DNA of 64,000 nucleotides, taken from assembly GCA_022575985.1 (NCBI GenBank), contig JAKSXM010000147.1:21114001-21178000 (forward strand), in the 5' to 3' direction. A model generated the notes under the pieces. The model did no database searches. It was not told the origin of the DNA and saw only the letters and a program-made list of their open reading frames with translations. Below, one piece after another: positions 31,220-39,072 of this stretch. The translations under genes were made by a program, and so were the position numbers. This stretch comes from Anagrus nilaparvatae. Lineage: Eukaryota; Arthropoda; Insecta; Hymenoptera; Mymaridae. Numbering within the stretch: position 1 is the stretch's first letter; the number at the start of each line of letters is the position of its first letter.

Positions 31220-32390
31220 TTCGGTGGTTGGAATGCATTTGCATTCTTATCTACCCTATAATTCGAGTTTTCAAAAACTGGATGAGATTAGGATTCCCGT
31301 GCAAAACCAGTCTAGTTTTCTATATCCACATAATTCATTATTATACATCGAGGGAAAGCTTAGCCAAATTGTGCCAGAAGCAGTGAACAAGGTTACTTTA
31401 ACAAAAAATTTTCTACTATTTTTGTTCAGCGAGATAAAGCTGGAAGTAAATGGTTTCTGCGTCGATTCAATTCGTTCACCAGGACATTCAGTAACTATGA
31501 AACAATATGTCTCTGAACAGCAGGGTGACGATGCGCTTTTGAGTGAAATGGGATCCGTAAAATTAGAAATGAAAAAAGATGGATTTTTTAGCTATTCTAT
31601 TCCTCTTCGACAAATTATGGGTATTTTTCAAGATTATACGAAAATTATGATTTATACACGTATGGAACTTGTTTTTATAAGAAGTCGAACAGATAAAAAC
31701 TGTTTTTATCACACTCCAGCGGCGGGGGGGACGCAATGTACCGATATAAACATTGAAATTTCGAAAATGGCTTGGAAAATGCCACATGTCGAAGTAAAGG
31801 ATGTCTACAAATTAAAATTATTAAAAATCTTGGAAAAAGGCAAGTGGATTCAACTCTTTTTCAGAGCATGGGATTACTTAGAATTCCCCAACATTCCATC
31901 ATCGGATAAAGTAAACTGGCAGGTTAAAAATGCATCGCCAGTCGACCGCCCACTCTTTGTAATCGTTGGTTTTCAGCACAATCGAAGAGAAAATGAAACT
32001 AAAGACGCAAGCTTGTTCGACCATTGTAATTTAACGGATTCTCGCTTGTACTTAAACAGTCAAAGATATCCAGCCGAGAGTCTAGATTTAGATTTCCAAA
32101 AAAATAAATTTTCAACGGCATACAATTTATATAGCTCGTTTCAGAGCGCATATTACGGAGAATCTGGAAAACATAAATTATCCATGAGCGAGTATAAAGA
32201 TAAAGCACCATTAATAGTTTTTGACTGTTCGAATTGCGACCCGACGATTAAAGTATCATCTGTAGACATCCGACTCGAATTTACATTCTCTCAACCATTG
32301 GATCAAAAAGTCACTGCATCTTGTTTATTGATACATGAAAAAATTGTCAACTACAATCCCTTCCTGAACCTAATCGAAAAGCAGATGTAA
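31176..32390 (+). CDS. Double-jelly-roll major capsid protein (hexon type), 404 aa
   Basis: Placed and sized as the Polinton/adintovirus major capsid protein. The N-terminal part has VGMHLHSYLPYNSSFQKLDE and FLYPHNSLLYIEGKL; the second half has NFLLFLFSEIKLEVNG, FFSYSIPLRQIMGIF and KHKLSMSEYKDKAPLIVFDC, followed by a final beta-rich stretch (SVDIRLEFTFSQPL). It shares no obvious sequence with the F54H12.2-type capsid at 15296-16530. The DJR assignment rests on context and general pattern; a structure prediction would settle it. Start at MASMLDVLS; a second Met lies three codons later. The stop is followed directly by a poly(A) stretch and a GTAAGT splice donor. Confidence 0.8.
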   Translation: MASMLDVLSPVPKDDSVVGMHLHSYLPYNSSFQKLDEIRIPVQNQSSFLYPHNSLLYIEGKLSQIVPEAVNKVTLTKNFLLFLFSEIKLEVNGFCVDSIRSPGHSVTMKQYVSEQQGDDALLSEMGSVKLEMKKDGFFSYSIPLRQIMGIFQDYTKIMIYTRMELVFIRSRTDKNCFYHTPAAGGTQCTDINIEISKMAWKMPHVEVKDVYKLKLLKILEKGKWIQLFFRAWDYLEFPNIPSSDKVNWQVKNASPVDRPLFVIVGFQHNRRENETKDASLFDHCNLTDSRLYLNSQRYPAESLDLDFQKNKFSTAYNLYSSFQSAYYGESGKHKLSMSEYKDKAPLIVFDCSNCDPTIKVSSVDIRLEFTFSQPLDQKVTASCLLIHEKIVNYNPFLNLIEKQM

Positions 32391-32402
32391 AAAAAAAAAA
32401 AA

Positions 32403-32474
32403 TGTAAGTATAAAATTTTTATGTTGATTTAAAAAAAAAAATTTTTTTTTTTTAATATGTATTTTTTATTTTAG
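32403..32474 (+). other. Probable 5'-UTR intron before the 245-aa gene
   Basis: GTAAGT at 32403 and TATTTTAG ending at 32474 match the other introns of this element in size (72 bp) and ends. It removes the A/T-rich gap between the capsid stop and ATG 32476. It may join the downstream gene to a leader that passes through the capsid region. Confidence 0.5.
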
Positions 32475-32475
32475 C

Positions 32476-33213
32476 ATGGATTCAATAATTGAAAAATGTA
32501 TAAAAATGCAGGTAGAATCTCTCGATGGGTGGTCAGATTGTCTTGGTCCAAGAATCGAACGAGAAAAGCTGGTTCAAAAACATCTCGATTTAATTAATTC
32601 ACGTATAATAGACGTAAAAAAAGCTTTATATGATGAAAAAACAAGTATTGAAGAAAAACAGTATTGTGAAGTCGCTTTTGCATATTTAATACATATATCA
32701 GACAGTTTAAATTCATTAATCTCAAAGCGTAAACTAGTTAAATGGATCCCGATAAAAATTTCATTGAATAAATATATAAAAGTAGGAATTATAAAAAATC
32801 TTGGACATTTACTAATAGATCAATTTTTTGACGATGCATTTGATATTTTTCAACATAAAATAACCAACATTTTAGACAAAAAAGACACTATCTATGTTTA
32901 CATTATTATGCTTCAAAATTATGAAGAAGCAATAAGTTTTGATAGAGAAAAGGGGGCCGATGTACGTGTTGAATATAAATATTTCAACACACAAACATTA
33001 CCAGTTTCTGTTGCAACAGATTTAAAAAATTGGTATAAAATAAATGTAAAAGAATTTTTCTTAAATCAAAAAAAAGATTTTGAACATGAAAAAAAAGACA
33101 AATGCTGGTCAGGTGGCGTATCTTTTCTAAAAGTATATGTAAGGGAAAATATGTTTACACGCAAAAATTTTAAAAAAAGTTACTATATAACTGAGAAAAA
33201 TAAACAAATATAG
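32476..33213 (+). CDS. Maverick protein of unknown function, 245 aa
   Basis: Unbroken ORF starting MDSIIEKCIKMQVESLDGW. It is mixed alpha-helical, rich in Lys, Ile and Asp, with a central stretch KLVKWIPIKISLNKYIKVG and a C-terminal cysteine/tryptophan pair (DKCWSGGVSFLKVYV). No signal peptide, membrane span or known motif. It is preceded by an acceptor site at 32474 and followed 13 bp later by the 156-aa gene. Function is not assigned. Confidence 0.7.
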   Translation: MDSIIEKCIKMQVESLDGWSDCLGPRIEREKLVQKHLDLINSRIIDVKKALYDEKTSIEEKQYCEVAFAYLIHISDSLNSLISKRKLVKWIPIKISLNKYIKVGIIKNLGHLLIDQFFDDAFDIFQHKITNILDKKDTIYVYIIMLQNYEEAISFDREKGADVRVEYKYFNTQTLPVSVATDLKNWYKINVKEFFLNQKKDFEHEKKDKCWSGGVSFLKVYVRENMFTRKNFKKSYYITEKNKQI

Positions 33214-33226
33214 TTTAGTTGAAAAA

Positions 33227-33697
33227 ATGGCCTTCTACGTAGACATTCAATATTTTAGACATGGTAATGAGTATATTGTGAAAGAATTAGCAATTTTAAA
33301 CTCTTTATTAGGTGTAAATCATTATATATTTAAGCCTCCGTTTGATAAGTCGGAATTATCTTTCAAAGATAAAAAACAGGCAAATTGGTTACGATTAAAT
33401 TACCACATGTTAAATTGGGATCATGGGTATATTTTTTACAACGACTTGTCAAAGATTTTAAAGGAAGGATTGAGGAATGCAAAGATAATTTACGTAAAAG
33501 GACAAGAAAAGCAGAACTGGTTAAAAAATCAAGGATTTCGGGCGACAAATATTGAAGACTTAAATATTAAATATAAAATAAAAGATAGAAATATTCATGG
33601 TTTACGCTGTATTTATCATGGTGAGAAGGGGTCAAGTGTCTGTTCACTGCAAAACATTTTTTTTATGAGGAAAAGAATGATAAATTTTAAAGGATAA
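33227..33697 (+). CDS. Conserved Polinton-linked protein, possibly nuclease-like, 156 aa
   Basis: Opens MAFYVDIQYFRHGNEYIVKE, then HYIFKPPFDKSELSFKDK, NYHMLNWDHGYIFY and KIIYVKGQEKQNWLK. From memory this 'VDxQxF...KElAIL...h.lFkPPf...WL..n.H.L.W..G.i.y...yVKG.eK' pattern is widespread in insect genomes next to Polinton genes. The early Asp-x-Gln in a beta-strand followed by Lys-Glu recalls an RNase H-like fold, but the catalytic set is not complete enough to claim activity. Ends in AATAAA at about 33696-33702, convergent with the 192-aa gene. Confidence 0.65.
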   Translation: MAFYVDIQYFRHGNEYIVKELAILNSLLGVNHYIFKPPFDKSELSFKDKKQANWLRLNYHMLNWDHGYIFYNDLSKILKEGLRNAKIIYVKGQEKQNWLKNQGFRATNIEDLNIKYKIKDRNIHGLRCIYHGEKGSSVCSLQNIFFMRKRMINFKG

Positions 33698-33876
33698 ATA
33701 AAAATCAAAATTTAAAGAAATAAAAATTATTGTATTTATTTATTTAACCTTTATCCCATTTTTTTTTTTAAACCAAGTATTTATACATATATTAAAACCT
33801 GTAGAAAAAAAAAAGAATATGAGTATACATATATTATAAAAAAAAAAGATTACATATATAAATCATTAAAATTTTA
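33698..33876. terminator. Shared 3' region of two convergent genes
   Basis: AATAAA signals occur on both strands in this A/T-rich 180 bp between the 156-aa gene (+) and the 192-aa gene (-). No coding sequence. Confidence 0.45.
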
Positions 33877-34535
33877 CTACAATTTTAACAAAGTTTTTTT
33901 ATAATTCAGTAAAAAGCCAATCGAAGATCCTAAAACTTCAAAATCCAAAATATTCTGTTGAAATTTGTCACACCCAATAATCTTTTTATATGCCATCAGC
34001 TTTGTATCATTAGCATCGATAACTTCAAGAAATTCGGTTAATTTAGTCTTGATATCCTGTACGTGGTTTTTGCATCGCTCGTATATAATGTTTATAGCAT
34101 GGCTTACGAATATAATATTCATATAAGTAGTCGTGAAAATGGTTACAGAGATCTTGCCTTTTGCAATACGAAGCGCAGGTTGCTCGCCAATTTCAACGAA
34201 ATCAATTCTAATATTTGAGTCATGGAGTTGAACTTCGTCTACTGGGTTTTCATATCGTTTGTTTGTTGCATAGTTCTGAATAATTTCATTTGATAAGAAA
34301 TCGCTCCATGCATTTTCCTCAAAAACAATCTCAAAACCTCTGGAATTTTTCAAAGCAATTTGAACACTTGGCTGAGCAGCAATAGAAATGCCGACGATAA
34401 GATTCGTTGATGAAGAAATTTGATAGATACGACCCAAAACTCTATAAAAAACAATTAAAAAAAATTTTTTTTTTTTAATTCAGAAAAATCTTTTTTCTAG
34501 TTTTAAAATATTTAAACTTACCTTGTGGTTTGCAT
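33877..34535 (-). CDS. Maverick protein of unknown function, spliced, 192 aa
   Basis: A 14-nt first exon (34535-34522, MQTT plus two bases) is joined to exon 2 (34441-33877). The 80-bp phase-2 intron runs GTAAGT..TTATAG. The 186-codon ORF that begins later at 34437 is therefore probably not the true start. The sequence after the junction (RVLGRIYQISSSTNLIVGIS) is beta-like; QPSVQIALKNSRGFEIVFE and NIRIDFVEIGEQPALRI follow, and the C-terminus is helical. The compact beta-rich N-terminal half could be a virion or binding protein, but no family is recognised. Confidence 0.65.
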
Positions 34536-34545
34536 TTCTTTTTTT

Positions 34546-34872
34546 TCAAATAAAGTGTAGGTCGACAATAAAAGTTTTTTCAATAAGCTCAACAATTTCT
34601 AAAAAATTTAAAATGTCTAAATCCGATGTAGTTTCTTGAAAATCAGGATAAAAAATCGAATAAATAATTTTAAATCTTAACTTTTTAAAAATAGAAATTT
34701 TTTTAAATAAGTTTGTATGAAAATATGAGAAATCGAAATTTTTTTTATCCAAGTATAGATTGTGAATAAAACTTTTAGCCGCGATATGCGAGAGATTGCT
34801 TACTTGAGCAGTATTTAAGCAATTGCAATCCATGAGTAAAAAGTCCACGACTTTTATACAGTTCTTAAACAA
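34546..34872 (-). CDS. Maverick protein of unknown function, 108 aa
   Basis: Starts MFKNCIKVVDFLLMDCNCLN and ends FIVDLHFI ten bases before the ATG of the 192-aa gene, suggesting a shared transcript. It is helical and Phe/Lys/Leu-rich, with DLDILNFLEIVELIEK near the end. No signal peptide or known motif. A minus-strand TTATAAAATCCC at about 34942-34931 may be the promoter. Reality is supported by position and lack of stops, not by homology. Confidence 0.5.
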   Translation of the reverse strand: MFKNCIKVVDFLLMDCNCLNTAQVSNLSHIAAKSFIHNLYLDKKNFDFSYFHTNLFKKISIFKKLRFKIIYSIFYPDFQETTSDLDILNFLEIVELIEKTFIVDLHFI

Positions 34873-35399
34873 AGAAGGGGGTGTAAAACCCCCAAGAACT
34901 TGGGTGAGGTATTGATAAAATGAGAGAGGGATTTTATAAGCTCCTTATAAAGTTTTTCTCAGGGTAATGTGAAAAAAAAAGGGTGATATTTGAGAATATA
35001 TAGAGAGAAAGTTTGAGATTTAAAAATCGCACAAGGTTAAATTTAAGAAAACTTTGTCTTTTTTTATAAAATTTTATTGTAAATAAATTTTTTTCCTAAA
35101 AATAATCAAAATTAGAAAAAAATTTTTTTTTTTAGAACATTAAGTCATGGAATACCCCATATAGAAAAAATGTTAATTAATGCGGTTAAAAAATTAATCA
35201 ATAAAGGGTATATTGTTACTCAAATATGAATGTAAAGCGAAAGAAATAAGATAAAAAATCAATAGTTCTATTGTTTAATTGAATGCTTTTTTGGTTCATG
35301 CAAAAATTTTATAAGCTTGTTAATTAGTATGAATTCAATCGATGACAGATTGATTAAGCTTTTTACACTTATAAGAAAATAGATTTTGCATTTTTAAGT
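34873..35399. other. Divergent intergenic region of the Maverick
   Basis: Non-coding. It contains TATA-like boxes facing both ways (minus near 34940; plus CTTATAAGAAAAT near 35370) and the G/C-containing block GGGGGTGTAAAACCCCCAAG at about 34878, a short palindrome. It separates leftward (108/192-aa) from rightward (167-aa) genes. Confidence 0.5.
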
Positions 35400-36017
35400 A
35401 TGCATAAAATAATAAAATTAAAATCTATCTTTCGAAAAAAAAGTATATCGTTTTTATTATTCATAGTAATATATATTTTAACATTGGTGGAAGAAGTTGA
35501 AACTGTTAAAAAATGTTATTATTACGAGATTTTAATAAATGAAAAGTGTTATTCAAAGGCAATGAAATTAGGTAAACAAAAAAACTTTTTAATTTAATTT
35601 GAGAATAAAAAAAATATTCATTCAAGGAGCTGAATGCGAATATTCTGAGCAGTGTATAAGCGGGATTGACCAATCAGTTTGTTTAAATAAAACATGTGTT
35701 TGTAAAAAACCCTTTCTAGAATATTTAGGTAAAAAATAAAATTTGTATTCTGTATACATATAATTTAAAATTTCTTTTTTATTAAAGGTGAATGCGTGGA
35801 GTCTGATTTCGTGTCGCAGGTTGTAGAATTTCCACAGAAGGATAGAGTTTTAGTTGATTCTCAAGAAAATATTTTGCAAATAATTTTTTTTTTAATAATA
35901 ATAATTTTAGCTTTATGTCAAATTTTGATTGTAGTTTATGTATACAGAAAAATAAGAAGACTAGTTTTAAGTTTTTATAATACACGAAATAGTGATTTGC
36001 CAATGTTTTCATTATAA
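35400..36017 (+). CDS. Spliced EB-like cysteine-rich single-pass membrane protein, 167 aa
   Basis: Exons are 35400-35571, 35627-35728 and 35788-36017; both introns are phase 1 with GTAAAC..TTCAAG and GTAAAA..TTAAAG ends. The predicted protein has a signal peptide/anchor (FLLFIVIYILTLV, about 17-30), a short ectodomain with seven to eight cysteines spaced C-x10-C-x9-C-x5-C-x8-C-x4-C-x-C (CLNKTCVCKK), a membrane span (IIFFLIIIILALCQILIVV) and a basic cytoplasmic tail. The spacing fits the arthropod and nematode EB module. Exons bounded by phase-1 introns are typical of host extracellular modules, suggesting capture from a host gene. It could be a virion surface or secreted-ligand-like protein. 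Convergent with a paralogue at 36067. Confidence 0.75.
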
Positions 36018-36066
36018 ATAATATTTTTACAAACAAATTTATTGAATACAGGAGTTTTTTTTAAAT

Positions 36067-36695
36067 TTAATTTCTAACGTAAATAAAATTTGGTTTTAAA
36101 TATATAAATAAAAAATAAGCCATAGACATAAAAACGACAAGGCAGATAATAATATTAATGTATAATAAATTTAAAACTTTTTCTTGATTATTATTTTGCG
36201 GGTTAAGACCTTCTTTTGAAATTTCTTGTATAATAACATTTTTAGTAATTGCTAAAAATAAATTAAGATGATTAAAAAAAAAAAAAAATATTTTTTTTAA
36301 ATGTTGTATTAAAAATAATTACTTGATCTTATTGGCTTACAGACACCGAAAGTATTCTCATAATTATCCATACAAACACAAATATTTGACAGGCATATTG
36401 AAAAATCGAGAAATTTGCATGTTTCATTGAATTCACAAAAACTTTCTAACGTTAAGGCTTCTATATAAAAAATCAAAGGATTTATAAAATTAAAAAAAAA
36501 AAGGTTATGTAAATATACACACTTTTAACGCATTTATTTTTGTGGAGGAATGTATCAAATTCACATCTCGGGCGTCCTTGAATAATAAACACTGGATTAA
36601 AAAAAAAGAGGATTATAATGATATAATAAAAATAAAATTATAAGAACGATACCTGTGGATAAAACTAAAATAAATATCTTGAGAGGGTCCTTCAT
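36067..36695 (-). CDS. Second spliced EB-like single-pass membrane protein, 144 aa
   Basis: Exons are 36695-36653, 36591-36523, 36460-36323 and 36251-36067. All three introns are phase 1 with GT..AG ends (GTATCG..CCAG, GTGTGT..ATAG, GTAATT..TTAG). Layout equals the 167-aa neighbour: signal peptide (KIFILVLSTVFII), cysteine module with C-x10-C, then C-x5-C-x7-C-x4-C-x-C (CLSNICVCMDNY), a membrane span (INIIICLVVFMSMAYFLFIY) and a short tail. No exon exceeds 62 codons, so it is not found by ORF scanning. The two genes are diverged paralogues, 49 bp apart tail to tail. Function is unknown; envelope- or host-interaction-type roles are inference only. Confidence 0.72.
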
Positions 36696-36880
36696 GTTTA
36701 CAAATAAAAATAAATGAAAGTGTGAATGTTTGGGATAAATTTTTATGTATATTAATTAAACAATTAATAAATTAATTAATAAATACTATATTTTTATGTT
36801 TCCTCTTCTTCATAATTTTTTAAAACTGCATTAAAAATAAAAATTTTGAAAAAAATTTTTTCAAAAATTTTGCAAACACA
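36696..36880. other. Right subterminal spacer with promoter of the 144-aa gene
   Basis: Non-coding AT-rich sequence between the last gene and the right terminal repeat. A minus-strand TATA-like box may lie in the AATATAGTATTTATTAAT region (about 36790-36770). Confidence 0.4.
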
Positions 36881-36965
36881 AAATATATGAAAAAATTTTC
36901 AGAAAATGCTATGGGAAAGCTTGGAAAAACCTTGAAATTTGAACCTATCCCCTTTTCACACTACT
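36881..36965 (-). repeat. Right terminal inverted repeat of the Maverick
   Basis: Reverse complement starts AGTAGTGTGAAAAGGGGATA. See the left repeat at 17729-17813. Confidence 0.9.
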
Positions 36966-36971
36966 GGCGCG
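36966..36971. repeat. Right target-site duplication GGCGCG
   Basis: Matches 17723-17728 exactly. Confidence 0.9.
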
Positions 36972-38506
36972 TGTCGCGCTCAATGATTTAAAACTTTCAG
37001 CCTTAATTATTGTCTTAAATACCAAAATTTTTTTTTACTTTAATTTTTTTAAAGATATCAACTACTCAACTAACTAACTAAAAATAATAGAAAAATAGTA
37101 TAAAAAATAAAACAATTAATTTTAACTTATTAACAATGAAATTTGTATGAGCTAATCAAAATGACTGTTTTAGCGATGACAGTGTACATAATTGTATCGA
37201 TGACTAACCCATTTTTAGGATATTCACCATTTAATAATTTTATTTATTGCTTATTATATTATTACAATAACTGATGCTTTTTTATGAATTTATTTGGACA
37301 CTTTATTTTGTTTCACCCATTTGGATTAAAAAAATTTATAACCGGTTTGTGTAACTACACGACCAACGAGCATGGAACATGTTCACTCGCATAACGGTAA
37401 TAAATCCAAAAACCGAAATTACAAAAAATCCGGAACTTTAAATTATCATAAATCCATAAACTTAAAGTATTCTAAGTGCTTGTACTTATGAGGGCCTGAT
37501 CAGGCCCTGACTCCCACTTCAAATTATTTTAAGTCCCTAAATTGAAAATATTCTAACCCCCCCTTTAAAAAACATTACTTTTTCACCCTCCCCTAAAAGC
37601 CTCCATTTTTCACCGCCCCTAAGAACGTTAATATTTAATCCCCACCACCTGCCAAGCCAAACTTTTTCAAACACCCCATCCAATGATCATGTTCCATGTT
37701 AAAAAGAATGTATTCCTTCCATGTATTATACTTATAATATAATAAATACTTTATTTACGAATAAAAAATTAATTTTTTTAAAATAATTTTTACAAATCTG
37801 TTTCTTTTTAAAATTTCTAATGGTTGTACCATATGATATTAAAACCATGTTGATGAAAGATTCTGGATCCTGAGTGAAACCAATAAAAATATTAACAAAT
37901 AAAATCGAATACCCTTCCTAATAAACATTTTCCATTTTAACAAAATTACAAAAATTACAATTTATATTTTACACCCCAAACGTGTAATTGACAAATTCAT
38001 GAAGTAGTCATGCTCAAAAAAATTTGACCAATTCATAGTCTATTTCACCCCCCCCCCCCCCTGAAAACGTCACTTTTTCACCCCTCCTGTCGAGCCAAAC
38101 TTAATCAAATACCCCTTTCAATGAACATGTTCCATGTTAATATCGGTTATTTTATATAAATAAGATGAATTTTAAACAAAAAATTTTTCACTGTTATGTA
38201 ATTTATTTCTTTTCAAGTAATAAAAATAAGAAAAAAAATAAAATAACCCTATATACTTTTTTTGGAATATCAATTTTCGAATAATGAAAAAAACATGTAT
38301 TTTAATTTTTACCAAAAAAAATAATTTAAATTTAGGTTATAAATTTATTTTTTCTGCAATAAATAAACATTACTAATACTATGAATAATCATACATAATT
38401 ACACAACGATTATTATTATGAGTCGGTATTAGCAGCCAATCAGAACGCTTTTATTGTGATAACAATGTACTACAATGTACATAGCAACAACTCCTTTTTA
38501 GAATAG
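36972..38506. mobile_element. 1.5-kb non-coding insert inside the old ATPase gene
   Basis: Together with 17712-17728 this is the extra material, other than the young Maverick, that separates the two ATPase halves. It has no coding capacity. A block at about 37147-37222 (GCTAATCAAAATGACTG...CCCATTTTTAGGATA) recurs, diverged, at about 38432-38510, giving direct terminal-like repeats. An inner block with CACCCTCCCC and CAATGAtCATGTTCCATGTT recurs about 430 bp apart (37580-37700 and 38040-38135). The element type is unknown. Confidence 0.5.
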
Positions 38507-38898
38507 GATATCGCGTGTAAAAGTACCTTTATGAAATAAATTTTGTGTTATGAAAATAACAGAAATATTTTTATGATGACATCCTTTTGTAAAAAGATCT
38601 AAAACGGATTCACCAGATTCTTTATATAAATCATTAATACAAATTAATTTTTTTTTTTGTTATTGTCAAATGAATAATGAGAAGGGTCTTCATAAAATTC
38701 AATTTTATTATTTTTAAATGTGAAACCAGACTCATAGCCTTTTTGCTATTCTCCATCATAAAATAAAATTCTATCAAATGTTACATTACATATTACATCA
38801 ATATTATTTATAAATTTTTTTACGTATTCAGATTTTCCACTCATAGTTGGACCAATTACTTGCATTGTAAAAGGATGAAGAAAGATTTGATCGTCCAT
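38507..38898 (-). pseudogene. N-terminal two thirds of the older Maverick packaging ATPase
   Basis: Begins MDDQIFLHPFTMQVIGPTMS at 38898. The Walker A equivalent is GPTMSGKSEYVKKF; then FDRILFYDGE, a stop, and after a frameshift INDLYKESGESVLDLFTKG (Walker B region altered) and HHKNISVIFITQNLFHKG. It ends at TRDI, where the insert at 38506 begins. The C-terminal third is at 17469-17711. At least one stop and one frameshift are present in addition to the interruption. Confidence 0.8.
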
Positions 38899-39072
38899 TT
38901 TCAATGATAATCTATTTTGAACTAAAGTATTTTAAATATCATATAAGTATTTATAGGTTGTAGAAAACAAAATTAAGGAAATTAAAATAAATAGGAGTAA
39001 AATAAACTAGACAAATTATTGTTATTATTATTATTATTATACTTATTATTTTATTTACTATTTTTTATTTAT

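Larger units (their letters stand above)
17729..36965. mobile_element. Complete young Maverick/Polinton, 19,237 bp
   Basis: Bounded by about 85-bp terminal inverted repeats beginning AGTAGTGTGAAAAGG and by a perfect 6-bp duplication GGCGCG. It encodes PolB, RVE integrase, packaging ATPase, adenain-like protease, minor and major capsid proteins and a PLA2 protein, plus about ten accessory genes. Once introns are allowed for, I found no internal stop or frameshift in any core gene, except the frame change that may be programmed between PLA2 and protease. It could therefore be recently active. The terminal repeats are short for the superfamily, where several hundred bp is common. The coding content resembles adintovirus-like Polintons more than the F54H12.2 lineage. 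Confidence 0.93.

Noticed and set aside
35400..36695. Secreted cysteine-rich toxin-like peptides
   Set aside because: Both predicted products carry a clear membrane span and tail, and the spacing fits EB modules; there is no evidence of toxicity.
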